From GWF2-38-69 sp037127655 (GTDB lineage Bacteria > Verrucomicrobiota > Lentisphaeria > Victivallales > GWF2-38-69): a stretch of DNA of 11,491 bases. Below are positions 1 to 7,650 of the stretch, piece by piece; position 1 is the first letter of the stretch, and every line of letters begins with the position of its first letter. The position numbers were made by a program, and so were the translations under genes. Location: contig JBAXXY010000093.1 in NCBI GenBank assembly GCA_037127655.1, forward strand, positions 1 to 11,491. The letters run 5' to 3'. The notes below the pieces were generated by a model that had not been told where the DNA came from, did not search any database, and was given only the letters and a program-made list of their open reading frames with translations.

Positions 1-63
1 GTACTCATATTATTAAGTGAATAGTTTTCACTTTTAGTTATTAATTTTTAACTTGTCAACTTT

Positions 64-1368
64 TTATAATCCGATATAATCGCCGAATCTGATTAATGCG
101 CTGTTTCCATGGGCATCGAGTCCTTCCATTTCGGCAAATCTTTCAATGAACGGAATTTCATTTTCCAAAGCCTGCTTCGAATATTTTATTAAACTAGAAC
201 GCCTTAAAAAAGTGTCAATCGTTATTCCGCTAAAATATTTTGCGCTCCCGCCTGTCGGAAGAACATGGCTCGGACCTGCCACGAAGTCGCCGACGCTCTC
301 AGGTGTGTATTCGCCAAGGAATATTGCTCCTGCGGCAGATATCTTATCTGCTACTTTATCAAAGTCTTTGCACATAATTTCGATATGTTCTGGAGCATAA
401 CTATTTGCCAACTCTATAGACTGTTCGATGTTTTCAGTCTCAATAAGTATTATCCCCTCAGCCATCACTTTCTTTATTGCTACAGCGCGTTTGAGTTTTT
501 TAACTTGTCTGTCCAGTGAATCTTTGACCCTTTCAATCAATGCGTGTGAAGTAGAAAGAAGCACAGCCTGTTCGTGTCCGCTTCCGTGTTCCGCCTGAGA
601 GAGGAGATCTGCTGCTATGAAGTTTGGATTATTGGCATTGTCAGCGATGATTAAAATTTCAGACGGTCCTGCGACCATATCTATTGCTACATCTCCATAG
701 ACAAATTTTTTTGCCGCAGTGACATAAGCATTGCCTGGCCCGACTATTTTTTCGACTTTGCTGATGCTTTGAGTGCCATAAGCCAAAGCGGCGATAGCGT
801 AAACACCGCCAAGTTTATAAATCTCTGATGCTCCGGCAATTTTCATGGCGTAGAGAAGTTCGGGATTTATTTTGCCGTTCTTCCCGGCCGGAGTTACTGC
901 AACAATTCTTTTTACCCCTGCTGTTTTGGCTATGGCTATTGTGTGGATGGCAGTGGAAACCAAAGGCGCAGTTCCACCCGGGATGTATGCTCCGACTCTC
1001 GAAAATGGTGAGAATTTCTCCCCTAGTTCGACTCCATTTCTGGGCGAGTAAGTCCAATTCTTTGGTTTTTGCTTTGATGCAAAATCAGTGATGTTTTCTA
1101 TGGCCGTGATGATGGCATTTTTTCTATTTTCAGAAACTGAAGAATCAGCTTCTTTTATTTCATCATCAGAAACTAGAAATTTACCCGGTTCAAGTGTCAC
1201 TTTGTCAAATCTGAGAGCATACTCGCATATGGCTATATCGCCTCTTGCTTTCACATCTTCGAGTATAGGCTGAACTTCTCGGGCTATATCTTCTGAAAAA
1301 GCTTTCCTATGGAATAGTTGACTAAGCTTTTCTTTAAAATCTTTTTCTCTGTAACTGATTATTTTCAT
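64..1368 (-). CDS. hisD: Histidinol dehydrogenase (complete)
   Basis: This enzyme performs the last two steps of histidine biosynthesis, oxidising L-histidinol through histidinal to L-histidine with two NAD+, in the cytoplasm as a zinc-dependent homodimer. The 434-residue product has the same length as the E. coli enzyme. The family signature is present: VGPGNAYV at about 209-216, followed by DMVAGPSEI at 230-238. By comparison with E. coli, the zinc ligands correspond to Q258, H261, D361 and H420, and the catalytic Glu-His pair to E327-H328 in YAPEHIE. All are present, so the enzyme should be active. The ATG at 1366-1368 has only a weak ribosome binding site. No other his gene is visible, but only 63 bases are seen downstream, so a his cluster to the left cannot be excluded. 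The gene lies 104 bases after the permease gene on the same strand. Confidence 0.97.
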   Translation of the reverse strand: MKIISYREKDFKEKLSQLFHRKAFSEDIAREVQPILEDVKARGDIAICEYALRFDKVTLEPGKFLVSDDEIKEADSSVSENRKNAIITAIENITDFASKQKPKNWTYSPRNGVELGEKFSPFSRVGAYIPGGTAPLVSTAIHTIAIAKTAGVKRIVAVTPAGKNGKINPELLYAMKIAGASEIYKLGGVYAIAALAYGTQSISKVEKIVGPGNAYVTAAKKFVYGDVAIDMVAGPSEILIIADNANNPNFIAADLLSQAEHGSGHEQAVLLSTSHALIERVKDSLDRQVKKLKRAVAIKKVMAEGIILIETENIEQSIELANSYAPEHIEIMCKDFDKVADKISAAGAIFLGEYTPESVGDFVAGPSHVLPTGGSAKYFSGITIDTFLRRSSLIKYSKQALENEIPFIERFAEMEGLDAHGNSALIRFGDYIGL

Positions 1369-1398
1369 TTATGCTTTGGTTCTTCCTTTACATGTAAA

Positions 1399-1428
1399 TG
1401 GAGGGTTTCAGCAAACTGAATCCCTCCA
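1399..1428 (-). terminator. Hairpin between the permease gene and hisD
   Basis: An inverted repeat of about 13 pairs with one T-T mismatch: the arms contain GGAGGG (1400-1405) and CCCTCC (1422-1427), extended inward by TTCAG/CTGAA around a CAAA loop. It lies 45 bases after the permease stop codon and 31 bases before the hisD start. It is the strongest hairpin in this gap and is a plausible 3' end for the permease transcript. However, the minus-strand sequence that follows is not a clean U-run, so factor-dependent termination, transcript protection or a leader structure for hisD are also possible. Confidence 0.45.
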
Positions 1429-1447
1429 ATAATTTAAGTTCTTATGC

Positions 1448-1469
1448 CCGGATTTCTCCGGATTTTTTT
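1448..1469 (+). terminator. Rho-independent terminator shape, plus-strand orientation
   Basis: CCGGA (1448-1452), loop TTTC, TCCGG (1457-1461), then A and seven T. This is a short GC stem followed directly by a T-run, the standard intrinsic terminator shape, but it reads rightwards. Both neighbouring genes read leftwards. It ends four bases from the permease stop codon (1473-1475). On the minus strand the A-run comes before the stem, so it would not be an efficient terminator for the permease. The stem is only five pairs. Confidence 0.45.
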
Positions 1470-1472
1470 AGT

Positions 1473-3074
1473 CTAGTGTCCGCCTTCGTCCTTTGTTGAT
1501 AGAGCTTTGTCTATCTCGCTCTGGATGCGTTCAGGAGGAAGAGTGTACTTAGCTGCGATATAAAATACTGCTGCTGAACATACTGCTAAAAATATTACAG
1601 TGCAGAAACCTGTCATAATGCCGGCTCCATGCCCATAGTCGCCAAGTTTTGAAGCTATGACTATGACTACAAGGTACGCCCATAACCATATTGATGCTTT
1701 CCACTCTGTCTTAATTTCAGAGGCTGGTTTTTTAGATGTTTTTTGGAATATGATGGTAACTATCAGACAGAATACGAAGAACCATACTACGCCTGATATT
1801 GTATCCCAGCCTACCCAGTAGATGAATAGAGTAGTGATGAAGAATGCGATATAAGCCCAGATATAACCGATAGGGAGTTTGAAAGGTCTCTTGAGAGACG
1901 GCAATTGAACTCTGAGCGCTACCATACATACAGGTGCAAGACCGTATGATATGGCAAAAAGGCATGTCAGGAGGTTAGATATCTGATCCCAGTTCTTGAA
2001 GAAGTGGAATATGATGATAGCCAGAACGAAGTTGATCCATACAGTAAGGGCAGATTCACCGCTTTTATTGAGCTTGAGCAATACTTGCGGAGCATAACCA
2101 TTTGCGGCAATACCGTACAATGATCTGGCCGCACCTGTGCAGTAAATAAGGGCCGCCGCCATAGGGGAGATGATTGCGGCGAAGTAAAGGACAGGAATAG
2201 CCCAGTTAATTCCGTGTTCAGCAAGCAAACTTACAAATGGGCTTTGGTTATTCATTAAAGTTAAATTAGCCCAGCCGTTCTTAAGGTCATTAGGTTGCAG
2301 CGCAGAAAGGAAGCCTACCTGGAGGAATAAGAACACTATCATGCATAGTATTACAGAACCAACTATCGCGAATGGAACAGAAAAATTCGGGTTTTTGGCT
2401 TCGCCTGCCATTTCAGCGGCCTGTTTGAAAGCATTATATGAAAAGACTATACCGCCGACTGATATTGCGGCAAATATACCGTGCCAGCCAAATGGAGCGA
2501 ATACGCTTGAAGCAACTACATGAGGATTGGCTGCAGAGTGAATATGGAAGTAGGCATCGACAAGCAGAATACTTACAAAAATAGGGATCACTATTTTTAT
2601 AAGAGTCAGGAATGTATTGAATCTTACAATGTACTTCACGGAATAGGTGTTGATTACGCTCATACAGAATATTAGGATTGTCGCAACTGTGTAGCCGATA
2701 AATGTAAGTCCACCCTTTGGATGCATAATTGAAGTGAAGTAGAAGGAAAGATATTGCATCACTGCCATCGTTTCAATTACGGTCAAGGTGACATAGCAAA
2801 ACCATGTATTGAGCGAGCAGAATATTCCAACTACTGTGCCGTGCGTAAATGATGGAATTCTTACGCTTGATCCCGAAACCGGGACAGAAGCGCATAGCTC
2901 AGCAAAAGTGAAGGCTATTATGATTACAAATACACCGCCAATGATCCATGACAGAATTGAGGCAGGACCGGCGGCCTGAGCGGCATAAAATGAACCAAAT
3001 AGCCAGCCTGAACCTAGAATTGCGCTTACTGAAATAAACAGAAGCCCGAGTGATGAAATTGATCTTCCCTTCAT
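1473..3074 (-). CDS. APC-superfamily amino acid permease
   Basis: Predicted inner-membrane amino acid transporter of 533 residues, with hydrophobic segments throughout that are consistent with 12 or more transmembrane helices. TM1 (about 8-30) carries GSGWLFG at 21-27, the family's unwound substrate- and ion-binding glycine motif in a variant form. TM2 ends in AELCASVPVSG, the usual AEL...P.SGG region. The conserved TM6/loop pattern is present as FSYNAFKQAAEMAGEAKNP. The GSGWLFG variant resembles what I recall of the aspartate:proton symporter (YveA/AspP) branch, but the substrate cannot be read from sequence alone. The C-terminal tail is short and charged. The ATG at 3072-3074 has AAGGA just upstream on the minus strand, at short spacing, with a second AAGGGA further up. 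It lies upstream of hisD on the same strand, separated by two hairpins, so shared transcription is uncertain. Confidence 0.9.
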   Translation of the reverse strand: MKGRSISSLGLLFISVSAILGSGWLFGSFYAAQAAGPASILSWIIGGVFVIIIAFTFAELCASVPVSGSSVRIPSFTHGTVVGIFCSLNTWFCYVTLTVIETMAVMQYLSFYFTSIMHPKGGLTFIGYTVATILIFCMSVINTYSVKYIVRFNTFLTLIKIVIPIFVSILLVDAYFHIHSAANPHVVASSVFAPFGWHGIFAAISVGGIVFSYNAFKQAAEMAGEAKNPNFSVPFAIVGSVILCMIVFLFLQVGFLSALQPNDLKNGWANLTLMNNQSPFVSLLAEHGINWAIPVLYFAAIISPMAAALIYCTGAARSLYGIAANGYAPQVLLKLNKSGESALTVWINFVLAIIIFHFFKNWDQISNLLTCLFAISYGLAPVCMVALRVQLPSLKRPFKLPIGYIWAYIAFFITTLFIYWVGWDTISGVVWFFVFCLIVTIIFQKTSKKPASEIKTEWKASIWLWAYLVVIVIASKLGDYGHGAGIMTGFCTVIFLAVCSAAVFYIAAKYTLPPERIQSEIDKALSTKDEGGH

Positions 3075-3231
3075 AATCCTTATTCCCTTTTTATGTTTTA
3101 TTTTTAGAAGACAAATTAAAAGATAAAATAAATTCTAACCTAAAATATTTAATTGAATACACTCTATAGAAAAAATAGTTGAAAATGTTATAAATAAGCC
3201 AAGACTAAAATATTATCAGAGGATTTTTTGT
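3075..3231. promoter_or_regulatory. Divergent AT-rich intergenic region
   Basis: A 157-base, strongly AT-rich gap between two genes that start in opposite directions (permease leftwards, secreted protein rightwards), so it must contain both promoters. On the plus strand there are AT-rich -35-like (TTGAAA, 3179-3184) and -10-like (TAAAAT, 3206-3211) hexamers. Their 21-base spacing is too long for a good sigma-70 promoter, so I do not assign a specific one. A clear ribosome binding site AGAGGA (3218-3223) lies eight bases before the ATG at 3232. No operator-like palindrome stands out. Confidence 0.5.
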
Positions 3232-3885
3232 ATGAAGAAAGCTTTAACTTTTTTAGCAATTCTTCTTGTTTGTAATATTCACGGTTATGGTTCCGATAAT
3301 TCGAACATTGTCTCTGCCGATCAATATATTGACTACGGTCCGTATCCGCCGTCTTATCTGCAGTATTATAGTTTTTTGTATTCTACAAATAGTTTGCATT
3401 ACTGGAGTTATCTCTATCATGGACTGAATAATCCATATCAGATATACACAGCCGCAGATTTTCAGAATATGCCTTGGCTCAAACAATATATGAATCAGAC
3501 TTACGGCGCCGATGCCAGAAACCAACCTGTTTTTAATCCGACAATTTATAACAACCCATCGACACAGCCGCGTAGTGCGGCCACTTACTCTCAAAACCCC
3601 GGTTCAGCCGTTCAGCAAAATCGTAATACTGTTCTTAGAGCAGTTCAGACAGCAACTCCTCAGCATCATGATTCCACATCCACCTTTTACAGCATTATTG
3701 ATCAGGATGCGGCTACATCCCGTCCGAATGAACAGAATAATTTTATAGGCACCCAGGCACAATATCACGAAACCGAAGCTAGAATTCCAAATGGAGCATC
3801 CCCTGGATACGAAGGGCAAATGCATGAAGCTCTGCAGGATGATTTCAGAATGCCAATGGGTGGTGGCTTCCACGGCGGAAGATAG
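3232..3885 (+). CDS. Secreted tyrosine-rich protein, unrecognised
   Basis: I do not recognise this 217-residue protein. It starts with a Sec signal peptide: MKK, a hydrophobic core to about residue 16, and a probable cleavage near HGYG-SD (about 20-21). The cysteine at about 14 follows LLV, which is not a good lipobox, so a lipoprotein is unlikely. The mature part splits by composition. Residues about 19-125 hold roughly 17 tyrosines, with Trp, Pro, Asn and Gln, including clusters such as LQYYSFLY and HYWSYLYHG. Residues about 110-200 are polar, Gln/Asn/Thr/Ser-rich and probably disordered. The C-terminus ends MPMGGGFHGGR. No enzymatic motif or membrane anchor is visible. It has a good ribosome binding site and stands alone, divergent from the permease and 95 bases before the acetolactate synthase start. 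A periplasmic or surface role is inferred only from the signal peptide. Confidence 0.85.
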   Translation: MKKALTFLAILLVCNIHGYGSDNSNIVSADQYIDYGPYPPSYLQYYSFLYSTNSLHYWSYLYHGLNNPYQIYTAADFQNMPWLKQYMNQTYGADARNQPVFNPTIYNNPSTQPRSAATYSQNPGSAVQQNRNTVLRAVQTATPQHHDSTSTFYSIIDQDAATSRPNEQNNFIGTQAQYHETEARIPNGASPGYEGQMHEALQDDFRMPMGGGFHGGR

Positions 3886-3967
3886 TTGAATTCTTCAAAG
3901 AGTAGTTAAAACTTAATTATCTTGATATACTCATCTTGTAAATAAAGTATCTGAATAACCCGTTTCT

Positions 3968-3972
3968 GAGGT
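3968..3972 (+). promoter_or_regulatory. Ribosome binding site that decides the synthase start
   Basis: GAGGT lies two to three bases before the first in-frame ATG (3975), which is too close, and eight bases before the second (3981), which is normal spacing. This favours starting the acetolactate synthase at 3981. A third in-frame ATG at 3987 is also possible. Confidence 0.55.
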
Positions 3973-3980
3973 AAATGTTT

Positions 3981-5645
3981 ATGAATATGCCCAAACTTAC
4001 CGGTGCTAAGCTTATGGTTAAGTGTCTTGAAAAAAATTCAGTTAAGTTTGTCTTTGGTATTCCGGGAGCAAAAATAGACGCGGTTTTTGATGCATTACTG
4101 GATTCTTCGATAAGGTTAATTTTGTGTCGGCATGAGCAGAATGCCGCTTTTATGGCGGCGGCTTACGGAAGAATCACAGGCGAACCAGGAATTGTGCTTG
4201 TGACATCAGGGCCTGGAGTCTGTAACCTTACGACAGGCCTCTTGACAGCCACGACAGAAGGCGATCCTGTTATTGCAATTGGCGGTTCTGTATCTAGAAA
4301 TATGCTTCTTAAAAGTTCTCATCAGAATACTGACAATACACGAATAATGGAAGCCGCCACAAAGAAGAGCGTTACCATTAACAATGTGGAAAGTATCCCT
4401 GAGGTTCTCGAGAATGCTTTCAGAATTGCAAAGGCACCGAGAAAAGGGGCTTATTTTATCAGTGTGCCAAGCGATGTCCTTAATGAAGAAACGGCTGAAG
4501 TGGCACTCAATGAAAGCAGAAGCATTCATTACGGAAGAGCGCCTGAAAGTGAACTTATCAGGGCATCAAAACTCATAATAAAAGCAAAACTTCCGGTGCT
4601 TTTCTTCGGTGAAGATGCCAGCATGGAAAAGAATGTGGAACCTTTGAGAAGACTGATTAAGAAACACAGACTGCCTGTAGTGGCGACTTATCAAGGGGCA
4701 GGGGTGGTGTCCAGAGAACTCTTTACCAACTTTATCGGAAGGGTAGGGCTTTTTAAGAATCAGCCGGGTGACCGTCTTATAGATGAGGCTGATGTGATAA
4801 TTACAGTCGGTTATAATCCTGTAGAGTACGACCCTGAAATATGGAATGCCACCCGATCAAAGACGATAATACATATAGATTCTGTGCCTGCGCAGATTCA
4901 CTCCTGCTATCAGCCAGCGGCAGAAGTTCTTGGCGACATTGCATATAATGTTGACTCCCTTTCAGAACTGCTTGCCTTATCTCTGTCATCTGAATCCAGA
5001 AAGAAAATTGATGAGTTGCATGAAGAACTTTTTAAGAATCTTGATTATAGTTTGAAAGAATATCAAAAAGGGAAAATACATCCCCTTGAGTTTATTCAGG
5101 CTTTCAGAGCCTATGTAAATGATGATGATTTGGTGATGTGCGATATCGGAACAGTTTATATGTGGATGGCAAGATATTTTATGGTTTTTAAGCCAAGACA
5201 GATATTTTTCAGCAATGGACAACAGACGCTAGGAGTGGCTTTGCCATGGGCTATTGCAGCTAAACTCACTTGCCCGGAGAAAAGGATATTCTCAATTTCC
5301 GGAGACGGAGGTTTTCTTTTTTCTTCGATGGAACTTGAGACAGCAGTAAGGGAAAAACTGCCCTTTATTCACTTTATTTGGACTGATGGAACTTATAATA
5401 TGGTGTTGGAACAGGAAGTCCTGAAGTACAATCGAAAGAGCGGAGTTGACCTTGGTAAAATAGATGTGGTCTCTTATGCCAAAGCTTTTGGAGCCAAAGG
5501 TTACAAAATGAACTCTATTGAAGAGTTTGGCGGCATACTCGGTGAAGCTGTAAAATCAGATGTCCCTGTGCTCATAGATATTCCCATAGACTACTCAGCC
5601 AATAGGGACATGTTCATAACACTCAATAACAACATATCTATATAA
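3981..5645 (+). CDS. alsS: Acetolactate synthase, catabolic type
   Basis: Thiamine-diphosphate enzyme joining two pyruvates into 2-acetolactate and CO2; in the catabolic route this leads to acetoin and butanediol. With the start at 3981 the product has 554 residues, close to B. subtilis AlsS and Klebsiella BudB. The N-terminal domain has FGIPGAKIDAVFDAL and the catalytic glutamate E52 in RHEQNAAFMAA. The middle domain has GRVGLFKNQPGD, which closely follows the AlsS/BudB sequence. The C-terminal domain has QTLGVALPWA and the diphosphate-binding GDGGF at 441-445, running to TDGTYNM. Strong agreement with AlsS/BudB over the full length, and no regulatory-subunit gene (ilvN/ilvH) beside it, favour the FAD-independent catabolic enzyme over the anabolic IlvB. 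It is first in a two-gene operon, the next ATG being three bases after its stop. An additional anabolic role is possible. An alternative start at 3975 adds two residues. Confidence 0.93.
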   Translation: MNMPKLTGAKLMVKCLEKNSVKFVFGIPGAKIDAVFDALLDSSIRLILCRHEQNAAFMAAAYGRITGEPGIVLVTSGPGVCNLTTGLLTATTEGDPVIAIGGSVSRNMLLKSSHQNTDNTRIMEAATKKSVTINNVESIPEVLENAFRIAKAPRKGAYFISVPSDVLNEETAEVALNESRSIHYGRAPESELIRASKLIIKAKLPVLFFGEDASMEKNVEPLRRLIKKHRLPVVATYQGAGVVSRELFTNFIGRVGLFKNQPGDRLIDEADVIITVGYNPVEYDPEIWNATRSKTIIHIDSVPAQIHSCYQPAAEVLGDIAYNVDSLSELLALSLSSESRKKIDELHEELFKNLDYSLKEYQKGKIHPLEFIQAFRAYVNDDDLVMCDIGTVYMWMARYFMVFKPRQIFFSNGQQTLGVALPWAIAAKLTCPEKRIFSISGDGGFLFSSMELETAVREKLPFIHFIWTDGTYNMVLEQEVLKYNRKSGVDLGKIDVVSYAKAFGAKGYKMNSIEEFGGILGEAVKSDVPVLIDIPIDYSANRDMFITLNNNISI

Positions 5646-5648
5646 CTT

Positions 5649-6467
5649 ATGAATGACTTAGAAATAAAACACAAAAGCGACAATAAAAATGTTCTAGCCT
5701 ACATAGGTTCCGTGGACAATGTGATAAATGGAATAGTGCCTGAAGAGCTCAAGAACAGGCGATTTGCAGCTTCAAAGGTTAAGTTTGGATTCGAGCTGGC
5801 ATCGCCCCAGGGAATATACAATCTTGGCGAATGCATCCTTATGAACTCTCTGATATATTCAAGCAGGACAGACAAGACGCGTCTGGAAAGAGACCCTCTG
5901 ATGTGGGGGCCTGAATTTGTGACTTCGGGAATATTCCTTATACCTCAAAACTGCGTTGAGAACCTTGAACTATCGTATTGTTCGCTGGAAAATAGTGTTA
6001 CTCTCAAAAGCATCTACAGACAAATCTATGCAAAGTCCAAAAAACCTTTTGCGATAACAGGCTGTGCGGAACTGAGTTTGCTCAAATCAAAATCGATTAC
6101 ATATTCGCCGATCGAGAAAGAAAATATCTTCACTAATGAAAAGAAATATTTTATGGAAGAAGAACACCATGATGCCAATATGAATATTGCCTTTATGGGC
6201 GTCGTCAGCGATATGGAGAGCAAGGATGATAGCGACATAAACTTTAAGCTCAAATCTGTCCTATATTACAATCCATACAATAAACAGAGCGCGGAACTGG
6301 TTTCCCATACTCATGCGGCTGTGCTGACTAATCCGATAGTCGAAATAGCAGATGTCCAGCCTCATAATGTGAAGGATGTCATTCATCTGATGGATGATTC
6401 GCTCGTCCGTTACATCAAAGCAAGCATTTATATCATTGACGACATTGTGGAGTACCAGGAGAAATAG
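5649..6467 (+). CDS. Unrecognised protein in the alsD position; possible divergent acetolactate decarboxylase fold
   Basis: I do not recognise this 272-residue protein by clear motif. It has no signal peptide or membrane segment, so it should be cytoplasmic. Its ATG is three bases after the alsS stop with no ribosome binding site, implying translational coupling. In B. subtilis and Klebsiella this place is taken by acetolactate decarboxylase (AlsD/BudA). A hand alignment to BudA gives weak colinear matches: SKKPFAITGCAEL with SDNLFCALRIDGH, IAFMGVVSDME with VLVGFRTPQHM, and INF...AAVL with INV...HGVL at nearly the same length. However, the zinc-binding HxH...H of BudA and its active-site arginine would be replaced. 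A separate SHTH lies a little further on. It may therefore be an inactive or re-tooled relative, or an unrelated protein needed with the synthase. The fold assignment is inference only. Confidence 0.85.
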   Translation: MNDLEIKHKSDNKNVLAYIGSVDNVINGIVPEELKNRRFAASKVKFGFELASPQGIYNLGECILMNSLIYSSRTDKTRLERDPLMWGPEFVTSGIFLIPQNCVENLELSYCSLENSVTLKSIYRQIYAKSKKPFAITGCAELSLLKSKSITYSPIEKENIFTNEKKYFMEEEHHDANMNIAFMGVVSDMESKDDSDINFKLKSVLYYNPYNKQSAELVSHTHAAVLTNPIVEIADVQPHNVKDVIHLMDDSLVRYIKASIYIIDDIVEYQEK

Positions 6468-6525
6468 TTTTTAGCAGAATTCCGAACTTAGGCATTTATT
6501 CTGTCTCTCTTTTGCCGAACAGATC

Positions 6526-7635
6526 TCAATTATCTGAAAACAGCGAAGCTATTTCCCTGAATTTACTTTCGATTGCAAGGAAGGCATCGACAATATCAGG
6601 ATCAAAATGAGTTCCTCTTCCTTCCTTTATTATTTCTATAGCCTGTTCGTGGGAAATAGCATCTTTATAAATACGCTTTGGCACTAATGCGTCGTACACA
6701 TCAGCCAAGGCCATAATCCTTCCCGAAATTGGTATCTGATCGGCCTTTAGTCCAAGCGGGTAGCCTGTGCCGTCCCATTTCTCATGATGTGTAGCAGCCA
6801 TCTCCTTGGCATATCTCAGGAAGGACATTTTAGTAAGTTTTTCTTCAGATTCTGCAATAGCTTTGCTTCCATAAAGAGTGTGCATTTTCATTACGGAAAA
6901 CTCTTCATTGGTCAACTTGCCTGGTTTGTGCAAAATACTATCAGGAATTGCTATTTTACCAATATCGTGGAGAGGGGCTGACTGGTAGAGCATATCAATA
7001 GTTCTGTTATCCAGGAAATCCTTATACTTAGGTTTGCCTTTCAAGTAAAGAGCAAGTTCTTTCACATAATACTTAGTTCTCTTAATGTGCATACCTGTCT
7101 CAGCATCTCTGGATTCGGCTAGTGAAGCCATACACTCAATAGTAACCTCTTGCGTCAGCGTCAGCTCTCTTGTCCTCGATTTCACAATATCTTCGAGTTT
7201 ACAGTTAAACTTTTCAAGCTTAGCATTAGTCTTGTTCAGCTTTTCTTTGCTCTGTCTCAATTCAATTTGGGTTTTGACTCTTGCGCCCAATATTTTCCGT
7301 TGGAACGGTTTTGTAATAAAATCCACTGCTCCTGAATCAAAGCCTCTGAGCTGGCTTTCATTGTCATCAAGGGAAGTCAGAAAAATGATCGGGATATCCT
7401 TCAGAAGCGCATCGGTTTTAATTCTACGGCAAACTTCATAGCCGTCCATATCAGGCATCATCACATCAAGCAGTATCAGATCTATACCAGAAACAGATTC
7501 TAAAATGTCAAAACATTCTTTCCCTGAGCCGCCCAGAAAAACTTCATAATTTTGAAGAGCCAATATCTCTAATAGCAATTTTGAATTTTTGATATCGTCG
7601 TCAACTACAAGTATTTTTGGCTTATTATGTTCCAT
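6526..7635 (-). CDS. Response regulator with HD-GYP cyclic-di-GMP phosphodiesterase domain
   Basis: RpfG-like cytoplasmic protein of 369 residues, predicted to hydrolyse cyclic-di-GMP when its receiver is phosphorylated. The receiver (about 6-125) has acidic residues D12/D13, phospho-acceptor D57 in LLDVMMPDMDG, T87 and K109. A charged, probably coiled-coil linker (about 126-160) follows. The HD-GYP domain (about 162-365) has H183, HDIGKIAIPD with the HD pair at 223-224, HHEKWDGTGYP with GYP at 291-293, then RIMALADVYDAL, RIYK and HFDP. All characteristic motifs are present, so it should be catalytic. It is last of four co-directional genes, its start 15 bases after the preceding stop, with only a weak ribosome binding site. 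Its receiver closely resembles that of the gene before it. Targets such as motility, biofilm or secretion cannot be told from the window. Confidence 0.95.
   Translation of the reverse strand: MEHNKPKILVVDDDIKNSKLLLEILALQNYEVFLGGSGKECFDILESVSGIDLILLDVMMPDMDGYEVCRRIKTDALLKDIPIIFLTSLDDNESQLRGFDSGAVDFITKPFQRKILGARVKTQIELRQSKEKLNKTNAKLEKFNCKLEDIVKSRTRELTLTQEVTIECMASLAESRDAETGMHIKRTKYYVKELALYLKGKPKYKDFLDNRTIDMLYQSAPLHDIGKIAIPDSILHKPGKLTNEEFSVMKMHTLYGSKAIAESEEKLTKMSFLRYAKEMAATHHEKWDGTGYPLGLKADQIPISGRIMALADVYDALVPKRIYKDAISHEQAIEIIKEGRGTHFDPDIVDAFLAIESKFREIASLFSDN
7440..7467. repeat. 28-base direct repeat, copy 1 (inside HD-GYP regulator)
   Basis: Identical to positions 8106-8133. It encodes the phosphorylation-site region DVMMPDMDG on the minus strand. 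The two copies are 666 bases apart at equivalent points of two receiver domains, consistent with tandem duplication of the receiver or later gene conversion. Confidence 0.8.
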
Positions 7636-7650
7636 TTTTACAGTACAATG

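Noticed and set aside
15..33. Seven-pair hairpin AAGTGAA/TTCACTT considered as the hisD terminator
   Set aside because: It is AT-rich and has no U-run on the minus strand after it. A weak T-rich stretch follows on the plus strand, where no gene is visible.
828..1273. Plus-strand open frames inside hisD
   Set aside because: They are antisense to a well-conserved enzyme, show no recognisable domain, and have no convincing ribosome binding sites.
3232..3300. Lipoprotein signal in the tyrosine-rich protein
   Set aside because: The cysteine follows LLV rather than a small residue at -1, so it does not make a proper lipobox.
3886..3980. Promoter for the acetolactate operon (TTGATA at 3922-3927 with a TAAAGT downstream)
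   Set aside because: The spacing is about 15 bases and the second hexamer is weak. An upstream promoter is likely but cannot be placed with confidence.
5649..6467. Calling this gene alsD outright
   Set aside because: The acetolactate decarboxylase zinc motif and active-site arginine are not found. Position in the operon alone is not enough.
6468..6525. Bidirectional terminator between the convergent operons
   Set aside because: Only a five-pair CAGAT/ATCTG stem overlapping the HD-GYP stop codon and a large-loop CAGAAT/ATTCTG pairing were found. Neither has a T-run.
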